This document shows, one piece after another, positions 56,240 through 64,000 of a DNA stretch of 64,000 nt; within the stretch, counting starts at the first letter, position 1; each line of letters starts with the position of its first letter. Where the stretch lies: NCBI RefSeq assembly GCF_009862785.1, contig NZ_WWHU01000001.1:310001-374000 (forward strand). Reading direction: 5' to 3'. This stretch comes from Gordonia sp. SID5947. GTDB lineage: Bacteria > Actinomycetota > Actinomycetes > Mycobacteriales > Mycobacteriaceae. The position numbers and the translations under genes were made by a program. Below the pieces are notes generated by a model. That model saw only the letters and a list, made by a program, of their open reading frames with translations, was not told where the DNA came from and did not search any database.

Positions 56240-57295
56240 ATGACATCGGGGCTGTTCGCACGGCATCGTCATGGCGATGCCGACGCCGAACCCGGCCTGG
56301 TCGACTTCGCCGTCAATGTGCGAGGTGGCCCGCCGGAGTTCATCTGTGACGCACTGGCAGGTCGGATCGGCGATCTCGCGCACTATCCGTCGATCTCCGA
56401 TCAGGAGAAGGCGATCACCGCCGTCGCAACCGCGCACGACAGGTCGCGTGACGAGGTACTCCTGCTCGCCGGCGCCGCCGAAGGGTTCGAGTTGTTGCCG
56501 CGTCTCGCGCCGACACATGCCGCCCTGATCCAGCCGTCGTTCACCGAACCCGAACTGGCCCTGCGGTCCGCGGGCGTACCGATCTCCGATGTGGTACTGC
56601 CGCCGCCGTGGGAGTTGGCGCCCGACGCGGTCCCCGACAGCGCGGATCTGGTGGTGCTGGGCAACCCCACCAACCCGACCTCGGTGCTGCATCCGGTGTC
56701 TGCGGTCGACGGCCTGCGAAAGCCGGGACGGCTGGTGGTGGTCGACGAGGCGTTCGCCGACATCACCCTGGATGTCAGCACCGGAGCGGGCGAGCCCGCC
56801 TCGATCGCCGGCACCCGCGCCGACGACGTGATCGTCATCCGTAGCGTGACAAAGACATTCGGTCTTGCCGGTCTGCGTGCCGGCTATCTGCTCGCTGCAC
56901 CGGACATCATCGCGCAGCTCGCCGTCGGCCGTCGCCCGTGGCCGCTCGGAACCCTTGCACTCACCGCGCTGACCGAATGTCTCGGCCCCGCGGGCCGGCG
57001 CCATGCCCGTGTACAGGCGGAGGTGGTCGCCACGGAACGGGCGGAGATGGTGGCGCAGTTGACCGCTGCCGGGATCGAGGTGTGCGCGGCGCCGAGCGCG
57101 TCCTTCGTGCTGACCGCCATGCCGAACGCACTCGAGATCAAGGAGCGACTGCGCGACAAGGGGTTCGCCGTGCGCAGTGCCGCGAATTTCGTCGGACTCG
57201 ACGACCGGCACATACGGCTCGCCGTTCGCGATCCGCAGACCACGCGGTCGTTGATCACGGCCATCGATGAAGTACGAGAGGAGCTCGGAACATGA
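56240..57295 (+). CDS. cobC: Threonine-phosphate decarboxylase-like aminotransferase (CobC)
   Basis: A PLP-dependent fold type I enzyme of 351 residues. It has the PLP Lys205 in SVTKTFGLAGLRAGY, the cofactor-binding Asp in VVVDEAFAD, and LGNPTNPTSVL. It matches Rv2231c, annotated cobC, which would provide aminopropanol phosphate (or act as a histidinol-phosphate aminotransferase-like enzyme) for cobalamin. Activity on threonine phosphate is inferred from the nearby cobD. Divergent from the HAD gene; its stop overlaps the next gene by 4 bp. Confidence 0.88.
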   Translation: MTSGLFARHRHGDADAEPGLVDFAVNVRGGPPEFICDALAGRIGDLAHYPSISDQEKAITAVATAHDRSRDEVLLLAGAAEGFELLPRLAPTHAALIQPSFTEPELALRSAGVPISDVVLPPPWELAPDAVPDSADLVVLGNPTNPTSVLHPVSAVDGLRKPGRLVVVDEAFADITLDVSTGAGEPASIAGTRADDVIVIRSVTKTFGLAGLRAGYLLAAPDIIAQLAVGRRPWPLGTLALTALTECLGPAGRRHARVQAEVVATERAEMVAQLTAAGIEVCAAPSASFVLTAMPNALEIKERLRDKGFAVRSAANFVGLDDRHIRLAVRDPQTTRSLITAIDEVREELGT

Positions 57296-58410
57296 GTGTG
57301 ACCGGCGCTGACGTGATCGAGGTGCTCGACCGCGCGTACCCCCGACGACTCGCCGAACCGTGGGACTCGGTGGGTCCCGTCTGTGGTGATCCGGCCGAGC
57401 CCGTGGGATCGATCCTGGTGTGTGTCGACGTCACCGACGCGGTGGTGGACGCTGCCGTGCACATGGGTGCACAGATGGTTGTCGCGCATCACCCGCTGTT
57501 GTTGCGCGGGGTGGATTCCGTTGCGGCGGATACCGTCAAGGGACGGCTGATCCACCGTCTGATCCGTTCGGGCGTCGCCCTGTTCACCGCGCACACCAAT
57601 GCCGACAGTGCGCGTCCGGGGGTGTCGGATGCGCTCGCCGAAATCCTTGATCTGGTCGACACCGTCCCCATCGATCCGAAACCGGCTGTTCCCATGGACA
57701 AATGGGTGGTGATGGTGCCGGAGGGAAACGCCGAGCAGGTCAGTGAGGCGATGTTCGCGGTCGGGGCGGGTGCGATCGGCGAATACCGTGACTGTTCGTG
57801 GTCGGTGGTCGGCACCGGTCAGTTCGAGCCGCAGGAGGCGGCCGATCCGGCCATCGGGGTCGTCGGGGAACGCACACGGGTCGACGAGGACCGGATCGAG
57901 ATGGTCGCCGAGCGGGGACTGCGCCCCGCTGTCCTCGCGGCGTTGCGGGGGGCCCATCCCTACGAGGAACCGGCTTTCGACATCCTCGAATTGGCCGAGA
58001 CCGCCGGCGTTCTGGGATTGGGGCGTTTCGGGCGACTGACCTCTCCGACGACGGTTCGAGAGTTCGCCGAACGTGCGGCGGAGCGTCTGGGCAGCCCGTC
58101 CGGGGTGCGCTTCGCCGGTGAGCCCGATGCCCGCGTCGAGGTGGTCGCCGTATGTGGCGGTGCAGGTGATTCGCTGCTCGACACGGTGACCGCGGCCGGG
58201 GCCGATGTGTACCTGACCGGCGATCTGAGGCATCACCCGGCGGACGAGAGCCGGCGCCGCGGGGGACCGGCGCTCATCGACGCCGGACATTGGGGGACCG
58301 AGTTCCCGTGGTGCGGGCAGGTGGCGACACTCCTGTCGGAGGCCCTCGACGTCGAGGTCGAGGTGTACCGCGAGCCGACGGATCCGTTCGCCGTCGTCGG
58401 GCGGTCGTGA
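57292..58410 (+). CDS. NIF3/DUF34 family protein
   Basis: A 372-residue NIF3-like protein with metal-binding His/Asp motifs: VVAHHPLLLRG, FTAHTNADSARPG and the C-terminal YLTGDLRHHPADE and DAGHWGTEFP. A PII-like insertion sits between them (about 130-230). The family is sometimes annotated GTP cyclohydrolase I type 2; function is unsettled. The ATGA overlap with cobC and place before the zinc-ribbon gene match Rv2230c. Confidence 0.9.
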   Translation: MSVTGADVIEVLDRAYPRRLAEPWDSVGPVCGDPAEPVGSILVCVDVTDAVVDAAVHMGAQMVVAHHPLLLRGVDSVAADTVKGRLIHRLIRSGVALFTAHTNADSARPGVSDALAEILDLVDTVPIDPKPAVPMDKWVVMVPEGNAEQVSEAMFAVGAGAIGEYRDCSWSVVGTGQFEPQEAADPAIGVVGERTRVDEDRIEMVAERGLRPAVLAALRGAHPYEEPAFDILELAETAGVLGLGRFGRLTSPTTVREFAERAAERLGSPSGVRFAGEPDARVEVVAVCGGAGDSLLDTVTAAGADVYLTGDLRHHPADESRRRGGPALIDAGHWGTEFPWCGQVATLLSEALDVEVEVYREPTDPFAVVGRS

Positions 58411-58551
58411 CGCGGTGGTCCGGGTCGTCGCCGGGCGCGTACCGTGTGGGGCACCCATCTGCCGCCGGCGGCGATCGGGCACAGAACAGCAGAGGGATGA
58501 GGCATTGGTGACGAGAGCACATCGCGTGCGCGTATCGCGGAGGTTTGCACA

Positions 58552-59289
58552 GTGAAGGTCGACTCGGGAATCCAGCGACAACTCCTCGATCTGGCCGACG
58601 CCGACGCCGAACTCGCTCGGCTCGATCACCGCCGGACGCATCTGCCCGAGGACGCGGAGATCGCCGAACTCGACCAGCGGATCGAGTCCGCCCGCGACGA
58701 CCTGGTCCGCGCCGAGATCTCCGCCGAGGACCTGACCCGCGAATACCGTCGGATCGACAGCGAGGTCACCGGTATGGCGGCTCGGGAGGCCAAGGATTCC
58801 GCGCAGCTGACCGCGGGCGGGCTCGCCCCCAGGGCACTCTCGGAACTCCAGCACGAGTTGTCCGGTCTGGCCCGTCGTCGTGCGTCGCTCGAGGACGACC
58901 TGCTCGGCGTGATGGAGCAGCAAGAGGCGGTCACCGCCGAACAGCAGCGCGCCGCCGCCACCATCGAGCACCTCGACAGCGAGGTCGCGACCACCCGAGA
59001 GCGGAGGGCCACCGCATTGTCGGCGATCGAGGCCGACCATGCGAGAGTCGCCGAGCGCCGTGACACGGTCGCGACCGGCATCACGCCGGAACTGCTTGCG
59101 GTCTATGAGAAGCAGCGCGCGACCGGTCGGATCGGCGCGGGACTCCTGCGGGCCCGTCGGTGTGGGGCATGCCGGATGGAACTGGACCGCGGGACCATCG
59201 CGTCGATCGCGGCGAAACCCGCCGACGAGGTCGTCCGTTGTGAGGAGTGCGGCGCGGTCCTCGTCCGGACGGCTGAATCGGGTATCTGA
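58552..59289 (+). CDS. Coiled-coil zinc-ribbon protein
   Basis: A 245-residue protein with a long coiled coil (about 5-170, heptad-like Leu/Ala with Glu/Arg/Gln) and a C-terminal four-Cys zinc ribbon CGAC...CEEC (about 203-230). It is the homologue of Rv2229c; homologues are proposed nucleic-acid-binding or CdsZ-like proteins, but no activity is shown here. GTG 58552 follows a weak purine-rich region. The stop overlaps the following gene in TGATG. Confidence 0.88.
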   Translation: MKVDSGIQRQLLDLADADAELARLDHRRTHLPEDAEIAELDQRIESARDDLVRAEISAEDLTREYRRIDSEVTGMAAREAKDSAQLTAGGLAPRALSELQHELSGLARRRASLEDDLLGVMEQQEAVTAEQQRAAATIEHLDSEVATTRERRATALSAIEADHARVAERRDTVATGITPELLAVYEKQRATGRIGAGLLRARRCGACRMELDRGTIASIAAKPADEVVRCEECGAVLVRTAESGI

Positions 59290-59956
59290 TGGCGACGGCT
59301 GCGCGACCGGCCGACCGGGCGCCGACGTGGCAGGGGCAGCGTGCCCAGCCGACCCGGATTCTGCTGCTGCGCCACGGTCAGACGGAACTGTCGGTGGAAC
59401 GCCGGTATTCGGGCCGCGGGAACCCCGAGCTGACCGAACTCGGCCGTCGACAGGCGACGGCCGCGGCCGACCGACTGGGCGGGCGCACCGATATCGCGGC
59501 GGTGATCTCCTCGCCGCTGCAGCGTGCGCGGTCGACCGCGGAGGCGGTTGCCGAGAGCCTGGGACTCGACGTCGAGGTCGACGACGGGTTCATCGAGACA
59601 GACTTCGGGGCCTGGGAGGGTCTGACCTTCGGCGAGGCTGCCGAGCGTGACCCGGAGCTACACGCGCGGTGGCTCGGCGACACGACGGTCGAACCACCCG
59701 GGGGGAGAGCTTCGCCCAGGTCTCCGATCGGCTGGCGATCACGAGAGATGCTGTGCTGCAGCAATATCCGGGTAGCACCGTGCTCGTCGTCTCACACGTC
59801 ACCCCGATCAAGACGATGCTTCGGGACGCCCTCGGTACCGGACCCGAACTGTTGTTCAGACTGCATCTGGATCTCGCATCGCTCTCCATCGCGGAGTTCT
59901 ATCCGGACGGTGGGTCCGTCGTGCGGCTGGTGAACGACACCGGCCACCTCGACTGA
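59289..59956 (+). pseudogene. Histidine phosphatase (CobC/PhoE-type), -1 frameshift
   Basis: A phosphoglycerate-mutase-like phosphatase. The catalytic motif LLLRHGQTE, SSPLQRARSTAEAV and ETDFGAWEGL read from ATG 59289. After the G run 59699-59704 the -1 frame continues as ESFAQVSDRLAITRDAVLQQ, VLVVSHVTPIKTM (second catalytic His) to 59956. One added G gives 222 residues. In M. tuberculosis the homologue Rv2228c has an N-terminal RNase HI domain; here only about 25 residues precede the phosphatase. A role in alpha-ribazole phosphate dephosphorylation (cobalamin) or other phosphoesters is inferred from context. Confidence 0.85.
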
Positions 59957-59983
59957 TCCGTGATCCTGGCCCGCTATCCTGAG

Positions 59984-60431
<448 letters not shown>

Positions 60432-60443
60432 ACAGTCGGTGAC

Positions 60444-61882
60444 GTGCAGCGCATATTGTCGGCGCCGGACATCGACTTCGATGCGGTCCGGAACGAACTC
60501 GGCGTCAGTGAGGACTACGGCGCCTCCGCTCAGGCGGAGGCCGACCACGCGGTCGACCGGTGCACCGCGGACCGGGAGGACCGCACGGATCTGCCCTTCG
60601 TCACCATCGATCCACCGACCTCGATGGACCTCGATCAGGCGGTGCACATCGTCGCCGACGACGACGGCTTCGTCGTGAACTACGCGATCGCCGACGTGGC
60701 CGCGCTGGTGGAGCCGGAGGGTCCCCTCGATCAGGAAAGTCGTCGCCGCGGCACGACCATCTACTTTCCGGACAGATCGGTCCCGCTGCACCCGCGGTCG
60801 TTGTCGGAGGGCGCCGGATCGCTGTTGCCCGACCAGACCCGCCCGTGTGTGCTGTGGACCATGCGGGTCGGCGCCGACGGCGAGCCGCGAGATGTGTCAC
60901 TGGTCCGTGCCACGGTGCGGTCGGTCGCGAAACTCGACTATGCGGGCGTCACCCGCGACGCGGCCGAAGAGCGATTGCATCCGTCGATCGCCGCGTTGCC
61001 GGCGTTCGGCGCACTGCGCCGGCGCGTCGCGTTGGACCGCGGAGCGATCGAACTCGACCTGCCGGATCAGGAAGTGGTGCGCGACGACGGTGAGCCCGGC
61101 GCGCACGAATGGACGCTGCGGCTCGCGCCGCGCACACCGGCCGACATGTGGAACTCACAGCTGTCGCTGCTGACCGGGATGTGTGCCGGTCAGATCATGT
61201 CCGACGCCGGGGTGGGGCTGCTGCGTACCCTGCCCCGGCCGATGAGGCGGCCGTGGAAGCGCTGCGTGTGACAGCGGCTTCACTCGCGGTGCCGTGGCCT
61301 GCGCAGATGTCGGTCGGTCAGTTCCTGGCGGGGCTGCCGAGAGACGAACCCTCAACTCTCGCACTGATGTCGGCAGGTGCGGGGTTGATGCGCGGCGCGG
61401 ATTACCTCGCGCTCGGCGATCGTGTCGACGACGCACCTCCTCCGTCCACGGTGCGCATGCGTCACGCGGCCATCGCCGGGACGTATGCCCACGTGACTGC
61501 TCCGTTGCGACGTCTCGGGGACCGGTTCGCGACGGAGGTCTGCCTTGCGGTCACGTCCGGGGAACCGGTGCCGGCCTGGGCCTCCCGGGCCTTGCCGACC
61601 CTGCCGAAGATCCTGCGTGCGGCGGATTCGCTCGCGTCGTCGGCCGACCGCGCGAGCATCGATCTCGCCGAGGCAGTCCTGTTGGCCGGCCGGGTGGGGG
61701 AGACGTTCGAAGCGGTCGTCCTCCATGCTGCGAACGAGCGTCGTCCCGCGCAGGTCTTCGTCACCGACCTGGTGGTGATCGCGCCGTGCGAAGGTGCACC
61801 CGAGCGGGGCCGCCGGCTGTCGGTGGTGCTGACCGACGCAGATCCCGCGGCCCGGAAGGTCCTGTTCGCCCCGGCGGCCTGA
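60444..61882 (+). pseudogene. RNB-domain exoribonuclease (RNase II/R-like), -1 frameshift
   Basis: A compact RNB protein: catalytic acidic motif IDPPTSMDLDQAVHI, then YAIADVAALVEPEGPLDQES and PDRSVPLHPRSLSEGAGSLL read from GTG 60444. At the C run 61233-61236 the frame should shift to PADEAAVEALRVTAAS, RMRHAAIAGTYAHVTAPLRR and a C-terminal OB-like region ending 61882. One added C gives 479 residues. No N-terminal cold-shock domains are visible, so it is shorter than RNase II. It starts 13 bp after rnpB and may be processed from a shared transcript. Confidence 0.85.
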
Positions 61883-61907
61883 TCGCCAGAGGCGGTGATG
61901 AGAGGAG

Positions 61908-63404
61908 TCAGAGGTCCTTCGCGGCCTTGCGGTAGGCATCGATGGCCCGTTCGCCATCGGCCTGCTGGCGGGCATCGATGCGCCCGAGGACGAACATGTC
62001 GGCGCCCGACAGCTTCCCGGATGCGGCGATCTCGGCCACCCGGGCGCGGTTGATCCGGGTGTCGTTGTAGTCGCCGAGCGCCGACTGGACGCTCTTGGCG
62101 ATGGAGGCCACCTTTCGATAGCGCTTCTTGGCGAGGGGCTCGGCCGCATCGGTGCTGTAGCGCAATCGCTTTGCGCGCTTGCGAATGGTGTGCAGTTGTT
62201 CCGCCCATTCCACGGAGCCTTCCGTGAGGCTCGACAACACGCTTTGTTCCTTGCGGATCTTCTTGCGACTCTTGGCGATGGCGCGGTCCACGGCGATCGT
62301 CGCGTCGAGTTCGGCGTCCGGACCGGGTGGCGGTGACGCGATGAGTTCGTCGATCGCATCCAGGAGCGCGAAGTATCGATCGGAGTCCATCGCGGCGTGT
62401 GCGGCCTTGATCGCGCGGTCGTGGATCGCGGTCTCGGTGCCGGCGAGCTCGGCGATCAGTGCCTGCGACGCGTTCTCGGCCTTCAGCAGGTTCTCGTCGA
62501 GTGCCAGCTGGACTTCGGAGTCGCGGGCGTCGCCGAGGATCCTGGCGAGCAACTTCAGTTCTGCACCGATATGGCCGGTGCGCTCGGCGTCGAGAACGGT
62601 CGGGAACCCGGAGAACACACTGCGCAGCCGGCGGCAGGCGACCCGCATCTGGTGCACCGCGTCCTCGGCGTCGATGCGCACGAGCGGGTCCTGGGTGATG
62701 AGAGAGTTGCGATGGATCGCGATGTCGGTGACCACGAGTTCCAACGCGGTCGGTCGCCTGCCGAGGTGAGGTTCCACCACGGTCGGGGTAGAACCGATCG
62801 CGCGTGCGAGTTTGGACGCCGACGACGGCTCACGTCCGCCTGCCCCGCGCAGGGTCTTCTCCGCGGTCTTGAGCAGTCGCGGATGCGGATCGTCGCCCAG
62901 GAGCTCGAACTCCCATTCGGCCCATTCCTGGAAATGTCCACCGGGTAGCAGTGATTGGGCGGTGACCAGATCCTCGGCGAACTCTGCGACGGGCGCTCCG
63001 TCGGCTCCGAGCAACGTCGTCACCGTCCGTGTCGTGGACACGGCCGCCACCGGTATGAGCCTGCGGGTCCGGGTCAGCGCCACCACCGGTGAGATCAGTT
63101 CGGTCGGTACCTCGCCGTCGGCCGGCGCCTCGTCGAACCCGAGCCGGAGCTCACGTCGCGCGCCGGGCGCACCCGCTGGACGCTTGAGGTGCCATCCGGC
63201 GTCGTGGCCCCCGGTACGACGACGCACGGTGATCCGGTTGCCGGCCAGATCGAGGTTCTCGGTGTCGAAGTAGGTGGCATCGAGGTTGAACGTCTCGGGC
63301 TCCGTCGCGCCGATGACGCCGGGCAGGACTCGGAGGTCGGGGGCGGTGTGCCCCGCGTCGACATCGAACTTCAGTTCCACTTCGAGCTGCTCGGATGCGG
63401 CCAC
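61908..63404 (-). CDS. CYTH-CHAD domain protein
   Basis: A 498-residue protein with an N-terminal CYTH domain (about 5-205) starting with the ExExK metal/triphosphate motif in EVELKFD (Glu8, Glu10, Lys12), and a C-terminal CHAD helical domain (about 235-495) with conserved His/Arg (VHQMRVACRRLRSVF, KRLRYSTDAAEPL). CYTH domains hydrolyse triphosphates and CHAD domains bind inorganic polyphosphate, so polyphosphate/triphosphate metabolism is likely. It matches Rv2226. Convergent with the RNB gene, 25 bp gap. Confidence 0.92.
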   Translation of the reverse strand: MAASEQLEVELKFDVDAGHTAPDLRVLPGVIGATEPETFNLDATYFDTENLDLAGNRITVRRRTGGHDAGWHLKRPAGAPGARRELRLGFDEAPADGEVPTELISPVVALTRTRRLIPVAAVSTTRTVTTLLGADGAPVAEFAEDLVTAQSLLPGGHFQEWAEWEFELLGDDPHPRLLKTAEKTLRGAGGREPSSASKLARAIGSTPTVVEPHLGRRPTALELVVTDIAIHRNSLITQDPLVRIDAEDAVHQMRVACRRLRSVFSGFPTVLDAERTGHIGAELKLLARILGDARDSEVQLALDENLLKAENASQALIAELAGTETAIHDRAIKAAHAAMDSDRYFALLDAIDELIASPPPGPDAELDATIAVDRAIAKSRKKIRKEQSVLSSLTEGSVEWAEQLHTIRKRAKRLRYSTDAAEPLAKKRYRKVASIAKSVQSALGDYNDTRINRARVAEIAASGKLSGADMFVLGRIDARQQADGERAIDAYRKAAKDL

Positions 63405-63479
63405 CCGGTCCTCCTGTCCCTGGGCGCGGGTCGATGCACGCGCCCGACGTGTCCTGTGTCTGTGCAGTCTAAGCCGGGC

Positions 63480-64000
63480 TCAGGGCATGCGATTCGCGAA
63501 AGCGTCCGTCGCGGTGATCAGGTGGTGCTTGATGCCCGGCTCGAAGGACGCGTGCCCGGCGTCATCGACGATGTGCAGCTGCGCGCTGGGCCACGCGCGG
63601 TGGAGGTCCCACGCGCTGCGCGTCGGGCAGACGACGTCATAGCGGCCCTGCACGATCACGCCCGGGATCTCGGCGATGCGGTCGATCCGGGTGAGCAGTT
63701 GCCCGTCCTCGAGGAACCCGTGATTGACGAAGTAGTGGTTCTCGATGGTCGCGAACGCGAGGTCGAAACGAGGCTTGTCCGCGTCGCTCGGCTGGTCGTC
63801 CGGCTTGGGCGGGAGCAGGTGGCTGGTGGCCTGCTCCCAGCCGGTCCAGGCGCTCGCGGCGGCCTGGGCGACGGCACGATCGGGCGAGGTGAGCAGACGG
63901 TGGTAGGCGGCGACCAGGTCGCCGTCGCGCTCCGCGTGCGGAACGGGCGCCAGATACGACTCCCACAGGTCGGGATAGATGTGGGCCGCGCCGCCGTTGT
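63480..64000 (-). CDS. pip: Proline iminopeptidase, C-terminal part (runs off the window)
   Basis: A frame without a start in the window reads leftward from 64000 to TGA 63480, about 173 residues. It gives HIYPDLWESYLAPVPHAERD, IENHYFVNHGFLEDGQLL, IPGVIVQGRYDVVCP with the catalytic Asp and DDAGHASFEPGI with the catalytic His. This is the C-terminal half of an alpha/beta hydrolase prolyl aminopeptidase (S33) that removes N-terminal proline. The nucleophile Ser lies outside the window. Confidence 0.9.
   Translation of the reverse strand, partial: NGGAAHIYPDLWESYLAPVPHAERDGDLVAAYHRLLTSPDRAVAQAAASAWTGWEQATSHLLPPKPDDQPSDADKPRFDLAFATIENHYFVNHGFLEDGQLLTRIDRIAEIPGVIVQGRYDVVCPTRSAWDLHRAWPSAQLHIVDDAGHASFEPGIKHHLITATDAFANRMP

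Overview
The window is a high-GC actinobacterial chromosome segment, most likely from a mycolic-acid-producing member of the Mycobacteriales, probably Gordonia or a close relative. The inference rests on gene order shared with Mycobacterium tuberculosis (hrcA-dnaJ2-rsmE-phoH-ybeY-era-recO-uppS-zur-smtB-glyS-dgt-dnaG; accD6-kasA-acpM-fabD-mabR-aceE-ahpE; cobD-SURF1-ptpA-HAD-cobC-NIF3-zinc ribbon), on an FAS-II/mycolate operon, and on GTG starts and ATGA/GTGA overlaps. No species-level marker was tested.

Region 1 (1-18.4 kb) is housekeeping: heat-shock chaperone, 16S rRNA methylation, PhoH (split by a 357-residue LAGLIDADG intein), YbeY, a CBS/CorC transporter, a degenerate deaminase, Era, RecO, decaprenyl diphosphate synthase, the zinc regulators Zur and SmtB, glycyl-tRNA synthetase, a cold-shock-domain protein, Dgt and primase. 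Region 2 (18.4-29.3 kb) holds a secreted cutinase-like esterase, two tRNAs, an FMN/F420-type oxidoreductase, GntR and tandem-TetR regulators, a Mce-associated-type membrane protein and a CoA/alcohol catabolic set (enoyl-CoA hydratase, acyl-CoA ligase, NDMA-type alcohol dehydrogenase). Region 3 (29.3-40.4 kb) is the lipid/central-carbon block: accD6-kasA-acpM-fabD under a MabR-type regulator, then aceE, a lipoprotein, DUF3052 and AhpE.

Region 4 (41.5-44.7 kb) is a 3.2 kb genomic island in the 3' end of tRNA-Val(TAC), bounded by a 23-nt perfect direct repeat. It holds two integrase remnants, a PD-(D/E)XK-like protein, a pair of small type VII secretion-type proteins (one with YxxxE, the partner with WxG) and a possible immunity protein without a visible toxin.

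Region 5 (44.9-64 kb) has a PrmC-like methyltransferase, a WYL regulator, an aldo/keto reductase, secreted esterase and glycosidase genes, a mycothiol-type isomerase, a cobalamin/phosphatase block, RNase P RNA followed directly by an RNB-domain RNase, a CYTH-CHAD protein and the end of a proline iminopeptidase.

Eight interrupted reading frames occur at 2.81, 24.87, 39.48, 46.26, 46.01, 48.52, 59.70 and 61.23 kb, two of them in one gene. Every one is repaired by adding a single base, several of them in G or C runs. This looks more like deletion-type sequencing error than decay, and those genes should be read as probably intact. The most interesting items are the intein, whose sequence fits the class 3 splicing type, and the tRNA-Val island.
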